From NCBI GenBank assembly GCA_009763385.1, contig CM019824.1, forward strand, positions 150,170,305-150,234,304: 64,000 nt of DNA, written 5' to 3'. The translations under genes were made by a program, and so were the position numbers. This DNA comes from Coix lacryma-jobi var. lacryma-jobi. Its lineage: Eukaryota > Streptophyta > Magnoliopsida > Poales > Poaceae. This document shows, in pieces, positions 10,983-22,710 of this stretch; positions within the stretch are counted from its first letter, which is position 1, and each line of letters starts with the position of its first letter. The notes below the pieces were generated by a model that made no database searches, was not told the DNA's origin, and was given only the letters and a program-made list of their open reading frames with translations.

Positions 10983-11764
10983 TGTTGACATCGGAAGTTA
11001 TCCGAATTACACACCAGCAGGGATAGAACACCCGATGAGGTTGTAGATCAACCTGATGAAACAGCGAAGACTCTGGCCAAACCAGCGAAGACCGATCTAG
11101 AGACCGGTCTAGGTTGATCTAGGGTTTTAGAGCCTGTGTTGGTAACTCTAGAACTCCTCCCGGGAAGACCCGTCGGGGAGAAGCACGTAGAGGTTATTCT
11201 AGGACTAGCAAGGCCGCCTAGAACGCCGTCGAATCTCGCCGGAGATGCGCCGAACAGCAAGGTAGAGCGGAAAAAAGGGTAAAAGGGATAGTAGATTGAT
11301 TTTGATCGATTGGTGTTGGATGCTTCAATCGGCCATGATCCTCTCATATATATAGAGGGGGTTGGTCTTATCCCAATAGGAAACGTCTTCAGATATGATT
11401 TCCAAGTTTCCTATCCGGACTCTATCAATATAGAATCCAATCCGGACGCAACAAGGTAACCCTAATCCCGCCGATCCTTAGATCGACCAGATTGATCTAA
11501 ATCGGCCTCAATGGGCTTTATTAGCCCATACTGATAATGAAATTCGCTAGACTTAGCCTTCATTATACTATAAGGCCTCCGACCAGTGTTACCTGGTCGG
11601 ACACAAACATTGACTGATCCGAAGTCCAAAATGATCAGGCCCATTGACTTAAAACATCTAATTCATCAAATACGAAGTAAAAGAAGACAAATCTGACCCT
11701 AATGTTACAGGCCGAATACTTCTCCTAAATTTACTTTTACCTGTGACACTTTTGAGTGTCAACA
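10983..11764 (-). repeat. 3' LTR of Tat-1
   Basis: 782 bp, tgttgac to gtcaaca; partner of 19591-20354. Contains a TATA-like run at 11346-11355 (minus strand CTATATATAT). Confidence 0.95.
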
Positions 11765-11786
11765 TATGTCCCCCTGTTTTTAGGTG
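11765..11786 (-). other. Polypurine tract of Tat-1
   Basis: The minus strand reads AAAAACAGGGGGACATA immediately before the LTR start, as expected for the plus-strand primer. Confidence 0.75.
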
Positions 11787-12084
11787 ATCTTTAGCAAAAC
11801 CTAAAAACAAGCCGAACAACAACGATGTCCAACTCATCGGCTATTCGATAATTAAGGATAAACTTTCTGACTATTTTTGTTCTAAGGGCGATACATGTAT
11901 CGGCCATTGTTTGGAAGGCGCTCAGGCTTCTTGCCAAACACTTGGAAAGTACTTTTTCAAATACCTTCCTTTATTGCTCTTGGGAGACTTTCACCTTGCA
12001 ACGTCTCCAGCACATATGCATTCCCGAATATACCTTGATCACTTTATAAGGACCTTCCCAACTCGCGACCACTTGCCAAACTTG

Positions 12085-13345
12085 TTACTTCTCGACCCGA
12101 GTGGTAGTATAGTTTTCCATACTAACTCTCCCACTTGGAACGATTTGCTTCTCACCTTCTGGTGTGTATGCTCTGGCAACCCGGGCTTTGTCCTTCTCCA
12201 TCTCCTTAAAAGCTTTTAATCTTTTATCGGTTATTTCATCTATGTTGTCCATCATGGCATCATGGTACATAACAACAGATAAATCATTCTGTCTAGCTAG
12301 TCTATATGCATCCAGATTTACCTCGACGGGCAACACTGCTTCTTGCCCATATACCAGCTCGAAGGAGGAGTAACTTTTGTGGCACCATGCCTTGACACAC
12401 GATGAGCCCATAAAGCCTCAGACAAAACCTCATGCCACCTTCTTGGGTTGTCCTCAATCTTCTTTTGATAAGCTTGATCAAAGTCTTGTTACTAGACTCA
12501 GCTTGGCCGTTAGCTTGAGCATAGTATGGAGACGAATTGAGCATCTTTATTTTGTATAATTCGGCAAAATCTCGCACTTCCTTAGAAATAAAAGACGTCC
12601 CTTGATCTGTGGTTAACGTCTGAGGTATGCCGAATCTATGTATAATATGTTCAGTAATAAACTCAATTACCTCCTTATGTGTCATATTCTTCAAAGGCAC
12701 CGCTTCAGTCCATTTAGTGAAGTAATCTGTAGCGACCAGAACAAAACGATGTCCCTTTGAAGATGGGGGATGAATTTGGCCAATGAAGTCTAGCCCCCAA
12801 CCACGAAAAGGCCACGGTTTGATAATAGGATGAAGCATAGCAGCAGGTGCAAGCTGTATATTTCCAAACCGTTGACATTCTTCGCATCCTTTGTAGTAAC
12901 GAAAACAATCGGCCATCATTGTGGGCCAATAAAACCCAGCTCTGCGCAATAGCCATTTCATCTTAGGCGCCGATTGATGTGTTCCACAAATACCCTCATG
13001 AACTTCCCCCATAGCCACCTTTGCTTGATCAGATCCCAAACACTTAAGCAACAAATCTTCGGCAGTTCTTCGGTAAAGCTCATCATTATGTAGTACATAT
13101 TTAAATGCACTCCGCCGAACACTTTGATCAGCCTTAGTACTTGGATCATTAAGATATTTAAGTAGGGGAGTTCTCCAATCTTCCAAATCAGTTCCATTTG
13201 TTTCGGACCGATTTAGAGTTTCTTCAGACAAATTAATCGTTCCAAGATCGACCAGGTCAATGAGACGGATTAACTGACTTGATTCATAAACAACCTGGTC
13301 GGCCATAGTACTTACCCAAGTATGCTCAACATATATGGTCTCCAT
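12085..13345 (-). pseudogene. Gypsy integrase of Tat-1
   Basis: Main ORF 13345-12302, then a frame change into 12411-12085. The zinc-binding region has CEECQRFG; the core has Asp in GWGLDFIGQIH, Asp in TTDQGTSF and Glu in GQAESSNK, so all three catalytic residues are visible. The C-terminal part contains YGQEAVLPVEVN, typical of the tail of this integrase group. The catalytic core is intact in one frame; the break falls after the Glu, near 12400. It would have joined element cDNA to host DNA. Confidence 0.88.
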
Positions 13346-13559
13346 GGCAAGGTGGCCGAACTGGTCTTAAAACAAACTGGTCGGCCATAGAAGCCGACAA
13401 TACTTCTGCGTGCTGCTGCACCGGCTTTATGTAAAAATTGCGTTTACTAACATTATAGCCAGATGCTTGCTGGGCTAACATGTTGGCTTTATGATTTTCA
13501 TGCCTTGGTATATGCCGAATCTGGAATTCGGTAAAATGAGTAATGAATTCGGTAAATAT

Positions 13560-13904
13560 TTAACGATCCTCTAAACATTGAAAATTACCAGCAACTTGTT
13601 GTACTACTAGTAAGGAATCGCCATAAGCTTCAACATGCTTAACCTCCATGGAACATAATATTTCTAAACCGAATAAAAGAGCTTCATATTCGGCTTGATT
13701 ATTAGTGCACAAGTAATCTAACCGGCTCAACATTTCAAACTTAGCACCATTAGGAGAAATGATGACCACACCAACACCTTGGCCCTCCTTACAAGCCGAT
13801 CCATCAAAATAAAGTTTCCATGGAGTAAAAGTAAAGTAACCGATTTCATCTTCTAAACTAATACCATGCTCAACAATGAAATCGACAAGAACTTGACCTC
13901 TCAA
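13560..13904 (-). pseudogene. Second (plant-type) RNase H domain of Tat-1
   Basis: Begins with LYFDGSACKEGQGVG, continues with TNNQAEYEALLFGLE and AYGDSLLVVQQVAGN: the Asp-Glu-Asp pattern of an archaeal/plant-like RNase H. It sits between the ordinary RNase H and integrase, the position known for Tat elements. Ends in a stop at 13560 before integrase, so the polyprotein is interrupted here. Confidence 0.85.
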
Positions 13905-15004
13905 AGTTTCAATGGTTCATAGGTCAAGTCAAACTCAATCAATGCATACGCCCATTTGCCAATCCTTCCTCTAAGGATTGGCCGATATAACATGTGCCTA
14001 ATCACATCGGCCTGGCATGCAACAACACATGTACTAGATAGCAAATAGTGTCTCATTTTAGCACAAGCATAGTACAAGGATAAACATAATTTCTCGATAT
14101 GGGCGTACCTTGTCTCGGGATCAAGAAGACGACGACCAATATATGCAATTACATATTCTTTACCTCCATCTTCTTGTGTCAAGACAACTCCAATGACCTT
14201 TTCTTCGGCAGCAACATACAATCTGAAGGGAACTCCTCTCTTGGGCGCCGAAGAACTGGTGGAGATGACAAATATTCCTTTATCTTTTCAAATGCTTCTT
14301 GCTGCTCTGCCCCCCAAGCGAACTCAGTCTCGTTCTTCAGCTTTAATATCGGGGTAAAAGGAATAATTTTCCCGGACAAATTGCAATAAATCTCCTCAAG
14401 TAGTTCACTTTCCCCAAGAACTTCTGCAAGTCCTTTTTGCATGTAGGCGCCTGAACTTTCTTGATTTTTTCTATCCTTTTAGGATCAATTTCTATGCCTT
14501 TGTCGTGAATGATGAACCCTAAAAACTTCCCAGCTGACACACCAAAAGCACACTTTAGTGGATTCATCTTCAAACCATAACGACGCATCCTTTCAAACGC
14601 TAAACGTAAATCGGCCAGATGAGACACATGGGCAGCCGATTTAATCACGATATCATCAATATATACTTCCATGATTATCCCAATCAAATCATGAAAGATC
14701 AGATTCATAGCGCGTTGATAGGTAGCACCTGCATTCTTTAAACCGAATGTCATTACGACCCATTCAAAAAGACCAACAAACCCAGGACAAATAAAGGCCG
14801 TTTTGGACATGTCCTCTTCGGCCATGAATATCTGATTATAACCAGCGTTGCCGTCAAGAAAACTGACAACCTGATGTCCGAAGCATCATTGATTAACATA
14901 TCGGCTATAGGCATAGGATACTCATCTTTGGGAGTGGCTCTATTCAGATCTCTAAAATCAATGCAAACCCTGATTTTCCCAGTATCTTTCTTTTCTACAG
15001 GCAC
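13901..15004 (-). pseudogene. Reverse transcriptase and RNase H of Tat-1
   Basis: Three overlapping frames: 15004-14753 (start of RT, KIRVCIDFRDLNRATPKDEY), 14825-14343 (palm, with the catalytic YIDDIVIKS and PLKCAFGVSAGKFLGF), and 14442-13901 (thumb and RNase H, with TQEDGGKEYVIAY and YAHIEKLCLSL). The catalytic YxDD box is intact, but at least two frameshifts break the domain. This enzyme would copy element RNA into DNA inside the particle. Confidence 0.9.
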
Positions 15005-15642
15005 ATGTTAGAGACCCACTCCGCATATCTGCATGGTCGGATAAATCCCGCTTGCAATAACCGATTAATTTCCTCTTTAATCCGGTCATATATTGTAGAA
15101 CTAAAAGCGGCGAGGATGTTGTTTGAATGGTCGGAACCCCGGCTTGATAGGAAGCCGATGCTCGACAAGTTCTCGACTTAATCCAGGCATCTCTGTATAA
15201 TTCCATGCAAAGCAATCAAAAAACTCTTTCAATAGGGCGATTAATTAGCTTATAATCGGCCTCAAGATTTTGATTTACAAAGGTCGGCCTTGGTACAGAA
15301 CCATCCCCAATATCTATTTGTTCCAAAGGGTCGGCCGACGTAAAACCTTGGCCCAACTTATTGAGCTCATCAAAATCATCAATAGCTTCACAAGTATCGG
15401 TCTCATTAGCCCGATATTGTTCGACACGATGCTTTAACCAATCAACATTAACATCCATTAAATTACATGATAATGTTGAACCGATTGTCGGTCGGTTTAA
15501 AGACACTGGTACAAAACCTTCCCGGGTAACACTAAAAATTGAAAATCAGAAAGGTCCCGACCAGACAGACAAGCAATAGTATCATGCCCCCCGAGCAAAG
15601 GAGCATCGGCCGTAGCTACATAGGCCGATGAATCTGAGTGCA
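15005..15642 (-). pseudogene. Protease-RT linker of Tat-1
   Basis: ORF 15506-15216 (with VDWLKHRVEQYRANETD and GFTSADPLEQIDIGD) and flanking broken sequence. Such an acidic linker between protease and RT is usual in Tat polyproteins; no enzymatic motif seen. Confidence 0.6.
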
Positions 15643-16002
15643 CTACCTCAACATCGTCCCCACCCATTGAATGAGAAACTGATGCAAACTAGAAGGTATG
15701 CACCGATTAGCATGAATCCAGTCACGTCCAAGTATAAGATTATAGCTACCTTGTATGTCGGCGACGAAGAAAGCAGTGGCCAAAGTCTTGCTCCCAACGG
15801 TCAGTTCCATGGACGCAACTCCCTTGGCCGGAATGGGATCTCCTCCTCCGACTCCAGTAATAGTCATGTTGGTCTTGATCAGCTCTTCATCGGTACCGCC
15901 AAGCTTCTGATAAAGCGAGTATGGCATCAAATTCACAATTGCCCCACTGTCGACCAGCATTTTGTGAACTGGTGCACCATTGATGTGACCCTTTACATGC
16001 AA
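15643..16002 (-). pseudogene. Aspartic protease of Tat-1
   Basis: Encodes a retropepsin-like domain with active-site VDSGAIVNLMP about 18 residues in, followed by ITGVGGGDPIPAKG and LILGRDWIHA near its end, the standard second motif. It would cut Gag-Pol into mature proteins. The active site is intact. Confidence 0.85.
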
Positions 16003-16120
16003 TGGCTTAAGATGATTGACGGATTCCTCTGGTTTCTGGAATACAGCAGTCTGCGTAGCGAAGTTGAACTCCGTTGCGTTGAATCATCTCCGACCACGTA
16101 ATAGTCGGCCGATAAATAAA

Positions 16121-19100
16121 CTACATTGACCTCCGCCCTTTCTGGGAAGGTTCATAGTCCACCATCTCATCTGGTTTTTCAGATAATTCTTCACTGGTCG
16201 CAGTAATACCAGAGGAGGAAACAGGGTTATTAAGAAGCGAGGCTAAACCCATCGGTACATTAGGAACCGATTCGGTCCTAGATCCTGATCGGGTCGACTC
16301 TCCTCCGGATCTAGTAGTAGCCGATTCAACCTGCTCGACCACTAAACTGGTCGGCACCTGTCCTGAAGTGGTCGGATTCATGTCCGACCTGATTGGTTTG
16401 AAACCACCTGAGTAGTCTCAGTGTTTAGACTGGTCGGTTCAAGATCCGACTTGTTTTGATTCTTCAATCGTTAAAGTCGGCTTTTGGTTACAAGCCGGCT
16501 CTTCACCTCCTCGCTTGCCCTGAGGGAAAATAGGATGTGTTGAATTAAATATGTCTTCCCTCATTTTGTCAAGCCGCTCTTTCCTGTTTGTTGCAGCGGG
16601 CCCTCTGCAGCTTCCTTCGCTGAGTCTTAGTCAAACCAGGAGGACACCATCTGGGCTGCATGTATTTGGGATCACGCTCGACAGGTTTCTCTGCTTCTGG
16701 CTCAGCCGAAGTATCTTGAACTTCTGGGACCTCTTCAGCTGGTGGCTCCTCAACCACCATCGGCTCAGGTTCATTGGCAAGAGGGACTTCCATAGACCCG
16801 ATTGTAATAGTGGGAACAGGTCGGATCTGGTCGGAGAGGCAGTAGGAACACTTTGCACCTTCTTAGGTACATAGACTATGCATCTGCATCTCTGCATCTG
16901 CTCTTCTTGCCTCCTGAGAAGTTAAAATCCTCGACGCGACCAGCCGATTCTGACTAGAGCTCGGCTGATCACCCAAGCGATCAAACACTGAGACTTCGCA
17001 GGCTGATTAGTAGGCATTCCCCATCCTGGCTGATAATACATATGTGTGCGGCATAGGATAGGGCACCCATACTCCTTGAGGACCCCATTGCGGTGGCGGC
17101 GAAATAGGAGGGGCCCACTGATAGCAATACGGTCCAACCTTTGGCGCCGAATACGTCGCTGAGAAACCATCATCTGTTTGGATTTCTCATCCTCACGCTT
17201 CGGAGGAGTAGATTCTCTCTTTTTAAGGGCCGATTCTGGGAATCAGCTTTTTGCTGCTTGTATTTAGCCATGAGCTTATCAAAAGTGCATGGTTCCCTAG
17301 CAGCTTTCCCCTTGTTCCTATCGGCATTGGTCTTCCAAGTGCCGACCTCAGGCTTCTGTGGACGAATGTGCGTAGGACATGCACCCCAGAAGAGGTAGGG
17401 TCTTTAGAACCAGCTTGGCCGACCACACCAGTCGGCTTATGGCTTCCACTAGGGCCAGAGGAAAGCTGTTTGACCTGGTCGGCCCTTTGCTCCAACTGCA
17501 CTCGTTGCTTTGAGGATGAACCAGACTGATCAGTGTGAGGACCCGACCTGGTCGGTCTCTGCTGTGCCGCCCTGGTCTCGAAATATCTTTGTTTATACAG
17601 GTGTCGCGCTGACCCTGCAGTAATGGTGAGCTTGCTTTTGCCGTCATCACCCTTCTCGAGCACCACTTTGCGCCCCGAATCATTCTCAGTATTCGGTGCG
17701 ATCGTGGTTCGCCGATAACAACATTCTTGCCTTTGGTCGTACCGGCTTGCTCTGGACGAATCATAATGGCAGGATTCCCTGCTTCCACCATGTGTACTGG
17801 GAAAGGAGTAGTACTGATCTGCATCTCAGTTAGACTCAATCGTCCTTCATTGAGGGCGATTGGCCGACCTGCCGACGGAAAACATTGCAATCATTAGTGG
17901 CATGAGAAAAGAATTATGGAATTTGCAGTAAGCTCTCCTTTTTAATTCGTCGGGTGACGGTAAAGTATAATTAATTTTAAGATAACCGAATTTAAGCAAT
18001 TCATCAAATATTCGGTCGCATTTAGAGAAATCAAAAGTAAATTTTACTTCTCACCCCGATTCTTCTGAATCGGTTTAAGGGAAGGACAAGTGACTAATTT
18101 ATTCTGCGTCGGCCATAAAATCTCGGCGGCGTAACAATCTTTAGACTCATCGTCAGAACTATCAGAATTTATCTCGGCAATATGCACGCCCGACCGATGA
18201 GTCTTATGAGGATCATAGGGTTCTTTGAAGCGCGATTCTATCGAAACGGCCTTTTGCAACAGTTGATTTACGTTAAAGAAATCATGATGCTCAAGTTTGT
18301 CTTTGATCTCTCGACGCAGGCCAGCTAAGCATAGATCTGTTAGATCTCTGTCGGAGATCCTCAAATGGAAACATCGGTTTTTAATTTCTTTAAAACGTTT
18401 AAAGAAATCGACTACCGACTCGCTACGTCCTTGTCGAACGATGATGTAAGATGTGACAACCTAGTTTCTTGGACTCCGTCATAAAAGTGATTGTGAAATT
18501 TTCTTCTAATTCGGCCCAAGAACCTACGGTGCACTCTGGTAGTGACGTAAACCAGGCGAAAGTCGTACCAGTAAGAGACAAAGGAAAATGTCGTATGTTC
18601 ATAAAATCTAAAGTACTAGCTTCGCCCATTTGAGCGAGGAACATGCTGATGTGTTCCATAGTTGATTTACTACCGTCACCACTAAACTTATAAAAATCTG
18701 GTACCCTCCAACCGTCGGGTGCTTTCATAAAATCGAAATATGAAGGGTACGGTTTAGAATAAGTGGTCCTGGTAGGCTTGAACTGGACCCCTAAACTAGT
18801 CTCAAGCGACCTAGTTATTTCATCCTTAAACCGATTTATGGCTCGTCCAAAATCGGTATTGGCTAGGTCGTTGGTGCCACCATGCATGGGATTGTGGCTT
18901 GGTGACTTCGGCGGATTAGGTAACACCGTTCCCTGTCCTCCCGAAGTCCTGTTTGTCGAGGTACCCTGGTCGGTTTGCATAGTCCGACCAGTGCCATGAT
19001 GAACATGGTTGGTAGTTGTCGAGTAGGTACCGGCTTCACCACCCCTGGTCTCAGTAAACCCTAATTGTCCGAAATTAACAGTGTGAAGTCTGTCCTCTAA

Positions 19101-19590
19101 AAGAATTAAAAGGCATGCCGAACTGGGGTTGCCCAGTTGGGACTTCGGGTTCGACAGTTTTGCCTTCTATCTTATCCATGCGGTCGCTAAGCAATTTAAA
19201 AGAATGCTGGATAGTATTGGTAAGAGTTTTTGAAGAATCAACCAGCATTGCGGAATAATTAGCATGGGTAGGGTAAGGATCTTCAGGTACCTTATCTTTT
19301 ACCTTGTCAGAAGCGTCTTCAGCGTTTGTATTTGTCGTGGTAGGGACGATCTCGCTGAAGTCCGGCTCCTTGTCCTGAGTGATCCTGCCGCGCCGATCCT
19401 TTGAGCAGCTTTCTAGGAAAGCCTTCAACACGGCGTCGAGCTTGGCCTGCGCCTGTTGCTTCAACTCGTCTGGGAGCTCGTCAATGCCCGTGGGACGGAC
19501 GATGTTGTCCTTATCAGTAGCACCGTCTTTGCCGCCCATGTTGGTAGTAGATGAGATTTTAATCTTCCCCAGCGGAGTCGCCAAAAAGTG
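16121..19590 (-). pseudogene. Gag of Tat-1 (broken)
   Basis: Starts with a run of helical, charged sequence (19584-19075: LPDELKQQAQAKLDAVLKAF), then the conserved gag core (18980-18423, with WRVPDFYKFSGDGSKSTMEH and HFPLSLTGTTFAWFTSLP; continuing 18364-18044 with DLCLAGLRREIKDKLEHHDF). The distal part (17890-16121) is basic and split over frames; MQPRWCPPGLTKTQRRK near 16650 is a stretch common in grass gypsy elements. Gag forms the particle shell. At least four frame changes or stops. Confidence 0.8.
19563..19587 (-). promoter_or_regulatory. Primer-binding site of Tat-1
   Basis: The minus strand reads TTTTTGGCGACTCCGCTGGG just inside the right LTR, a PBS form common in grass gypsy elements. 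It confirms the right LTR as the 5' LTR. Confidence 0.7.
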
Positions 19591-20354
19591 TGTTGACGTC
19601 GGAAGTTATCCGAATCACACACCAGCAGGGCTAGAACGCCCGATGAGGTTGTAGTTCAACCTGAAACAGCGAGACCCTGCCTAAACCAGCGAAGACCGAT
19701 CTAGAGACCGGTCTTGGTTGATCTAGGGTTTAGAGCCTCGTGTTGGTAACTCTAGAACTCCTCCCGGGAAGACCCGTCGGGGAGAAGCACGTAGAGGTTG
19801 TTCTAGGACCAGCGTCGAATCTCGTCGGGAGATGCGCCGAACAACAAGGTAGAGGGGAAAAAAGGGTAAAAGGGATAGTAGATTGATTTTGATCGATTGG
19901 TGTTGGATGCTTCAATCGGCCATGATCCTCTCATATATATAGAGGGGGTTGGTCTTATCCCAATAGGAAACGTCTTCAGATATGATTCCAAGTTTCCTAT
20001 CCGGACTCTATCAATATAGAATCCAATCCGGACGCAACAAGGTAACCCTAATCCCGCCGATCCTTAGATCGACCAGATTGATCTAAATCGGCCTCAATGG
20101 GCTTTATTAGCCCATACAGATTAATGAAATGTTCGCAGGACTTAACTTCATTATAACTATAAGGCCTCCGACCAGTGTTACCTGGTCGGACACAAACATT
20201 GACTGATCGGAAGTCCAAAATGATCAGGCCCATTTGACTTAAAACATCTAATTCATCAAATACGAAGTAAAAGAAGACGAATCTGACCCTAATGTTATAG
20301 GCCGAATACTTCTCCTAAATTTACTTTTACCTGTGACACTTTTGAGTGTCAACA
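19591..20354 (-). repeat. 5' LTR of Tat-1
   Basis: 764 bp partner of 10983-11764, with a TATA-like run at 19933-19942. Lacks 17 bp present in the other LTR. Confidence 0.95.
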
Positions 20355-20418
20355 GCTTGGAATGGAAAACTGCCCATCAGTAGAACATGCAGAAGCACCA
20401 GGCAGCTCCTATATCTAC

Positions 20419-20475
20419 CTTGTGAGTATTTTTAGTAGAGCCTCAGGTGCCACATATGCAACACTACCAGCAACA
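20419..20475 (-). pseudogene. Exon-like fragment with kinase APE motif
   Basis: The minus strand reads AGSVAYVAPEALLKILTR and then a consensus splice donor (AAG/GTAGAT). AYVAPEAL matches the activation-segment APE motif of Ser/Thr protein kinases. No other kinase motif was found nearby, so this would be a single exon or a captured piece. The match is short and could be chance. Confidence 0.3.
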
Positions 20476-21325
20476 AATCAATTTATGACCTCCTCAAGTT
20501 TTGGAACATATTAGTGAGGATCAACCTACCGCTAGTGAAAGAGTCAAAGAGATGATTCAAGGCATCTAGTATTGACCTAGATGCAAATCTAGCCAGAGAA
20601 CACCACCTCAAGTGAAAGAGAACCAATATAGTTATGAAACCATGCATGGATGCATAGAAACTGGACACAATCTATCAAGCATACAGACTAATTCAACCAT
20701 TCTATATAGACAAGTCATTGTACACAGGGGCGGTACAATATGGCTGGCATCAACATTGTGGTTAATTTTGATCTCTCACCCAATTTAAAAATCTCAATAT
20801 TTAAACTGGCCTATTTATGGTAAAGAACAACATACTCCTAGAGAAATATCAAACTGAAGCATCAGATACACTAATTTAAAATTGTTCTTGAAAGTTTAGA
20901 AAAAAAGACACCTAGAGTAGATATTATCAGAAGAGCAGCAATTTTAGTCATTGATGGTTGCCTTGTTATATGTTGTCCAGCACTAATCTCATCGTGGTCA
21001 CATTTTCGTCGTTATTGTTCATCGATAATTCCACTACCTCTATGTTCATCTTAGCAATTATAATAGACTAACTATTCATTGGAGATTCATTGAAATCTGA
21101 TTAGCAAAAAATGAGGCATACCATAGGAACTAAAACATGAACATATAATCTTATGTGGCTTTGTGCCAAAATGCTCTTCTATTAGGAGTTAAAAGCTACA
21201 ACATATCTTTGGAATGTACCTGAATGAGGTTCACTTAAATTCATAGTGCAGATACTTCTACGACACTTAGGTGTCTTCTCTATAGAGCTGAATAAAATCT
21301 AACCAAAGCTGCAACACATCTATAC

Positions 21326-21379
21326 CAGCTAGATCATAGGTGTCTTCTGCAGTGCTGATCTGTATCAGGGTATATTCTT
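21326..21379 (-). pseudogene. 54-bp exon-like segment (TLIQISTAEDTYDLA)
   Basis: Minus-strand segment bounded by a plausible acceptor (CATTTCCAAACAG) and donor (CTG/GTATAGA). It encodes EYTLIQISTAEDTYDLA, which resembles the LxQIST stretch near the start of RNase D/Rrp6-type 3'-5' exonuclease domains. Only one exon is visible, so identity is speculative. Confidence 0.25.
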
Positions 21380-21708
21380 CTGTTTGGAAATGAATGCTTA
21401 AAGATGCAATATGAATAAATATTTTGTTCTTTTGAAGCAAAAATTTCAAGTTACGGCTAAATAGCTCCTTCATAAACTCAGTGGCAACTGACAAGAATCT
21501 TACGAAACTCATAATGTATTTTGTGATATTCTAGACGATTCTAAATTTATTGATCAACTTGGTAATGACATTATCCCACAAAGGCTTGGCAATGACACTA
21601 CATATTTTTACCTTGAAGTCTAAAGATGATAATCATAGAGGACGGCGGATGGCGTATGCCTGCAAAATATCGCTCGCTTTTGGCCTGAAGACTTATTGTG
21701 CAACAAAT

Positions 21709-22345
21709 CACTACTGGAAACGCTTGCTTTGCCGAGTGCCTGTAGCACTCGGCAAAGGCCGTCCGACGCTCGGCGTAGGCTATGCCGAGGGCTGCCTCGG
21801 CATAGAGCTCTCGGCAAAAATCCTCTCGGCAAAGGATCCTTTGCCGAGGGCCATTTATCGGGCTCTCGGCAAACTTTTCGCCGAGGGTTCCGTGTAGCCC
21901 TCGGCAAAAAAAAAGTAGCCGTTAACGGCGCTCTCTACTGACGGTCACTTTGCGAGGGCTAACCTGGCCCTCGGCAAAGGCTATATTTTGCCGAGAGTCC
22001 GGCTCTCGGCAAAGCTATATTTTTTTATTTTTATTTTTTCTGTGCCGACGGTTAACTAGGGTCGGCTCTCGGCAAAGAAATTTCTAATGATTTTTTTGTG
22101 GCCTCTTCGCCGAGGGCTCTACCATCTGACTCTCGGCAAAGCCCTCTTCGCCGAGGGCTCTATCATCTGACTCTCGGCACAGCCCTTGAAATTGCGTTCA
22201 ACATTCCCAGCTTTGCCGAGGGCTATGACCATAACCCTCGGCAAACCTGGGAACATTGTTTTCTGGTGCAGCTTTGCCGAGGGTTATGGTCATAGCCCTC
22301 GGCAAAGAGGCCCTTTGCCGAGAGCAACCCTCGGCAAAGGAGCAA
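21709..22345. repeat. Left subterminal repeats of CACTA
   Basis: About 25 copies in both orientations of the core GCCGAG within tttgccgaggg/ccctcggcaaa. In En/Spm such motifs bind the TnpA-type protein and bring the ends together. Confidence 0.93.
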
Positions 22346-22384
22346 TTTTTTTTATTTTTTTCTGTTTTTCTTTTCTCCCACACT

Positions 22385-22475
22385 ACCAAACATATATATA
22401 TCACATTCATCACATATCACATATATATCACATTTCACATCACAGAACATATATATATATCATGAAAGTTCACAT
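22385..22475. repeat. AT/CACAT-rich simple repeat in CACTA
   Basis: Interrupted runs of atatat and tcacat just inside the left subterminal block; low complexity. Confidence 0.8.
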
Positions 22476-22710
22476 CACATAGTTCAATAACATATACGTC
22501 CGCGAATCTAGTTCACATCACATAGTTGAACAACATATTCGTCCTCGAATCTAGTTCACATCACATAACTTCAGTGACACACGATAGTCCAACGTACTAC
22601 ACCCCCGGCCAACCAGGCCACCCCTGAGAGGGGCCGCCTGGTTCACCCCCGGTCTGGTTCCATCGGTGGTTGTTCGAACCTTGTGACGGAGGAGGCTGCA
22701 AAAGGTCATG

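Larger units (their letters stand above)
10983..20354 (-). mobile_element. Tat-1: complete Ty3/gypsy element, Tat type
   Basis: Two LTRs (10983-11764 and 19591-20354) flanked by a perfect 5-bp TSD, gcttg (10978-10982 and 20355-20359). Both LTRs start tgttgac and end gtcaaca. Right to left: PBS, gag, protease, RT, RNase H, a second RNase H, integrase, polypurine tract. An extra plant-type RNase H marks the Tat lineage. Structurally complete, but every ORF is broken. The LTRs differ by scattered substitutions and a 17-bp gap (present 11213-11229, absent near 19812), so the insertion is not recent. Confidence 0.95.
20360..21705. other. Host-like DNA between Tat-1 and CACTA
   Basis: AT-rich, apparently low-copy sequence. 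Contains two minus-strand exon-like pieces (20419-20475 and 21326-21379) but no continuous gene. Ends with aat, the left target-site copy of the CACTA element. Confidence 0.5.
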
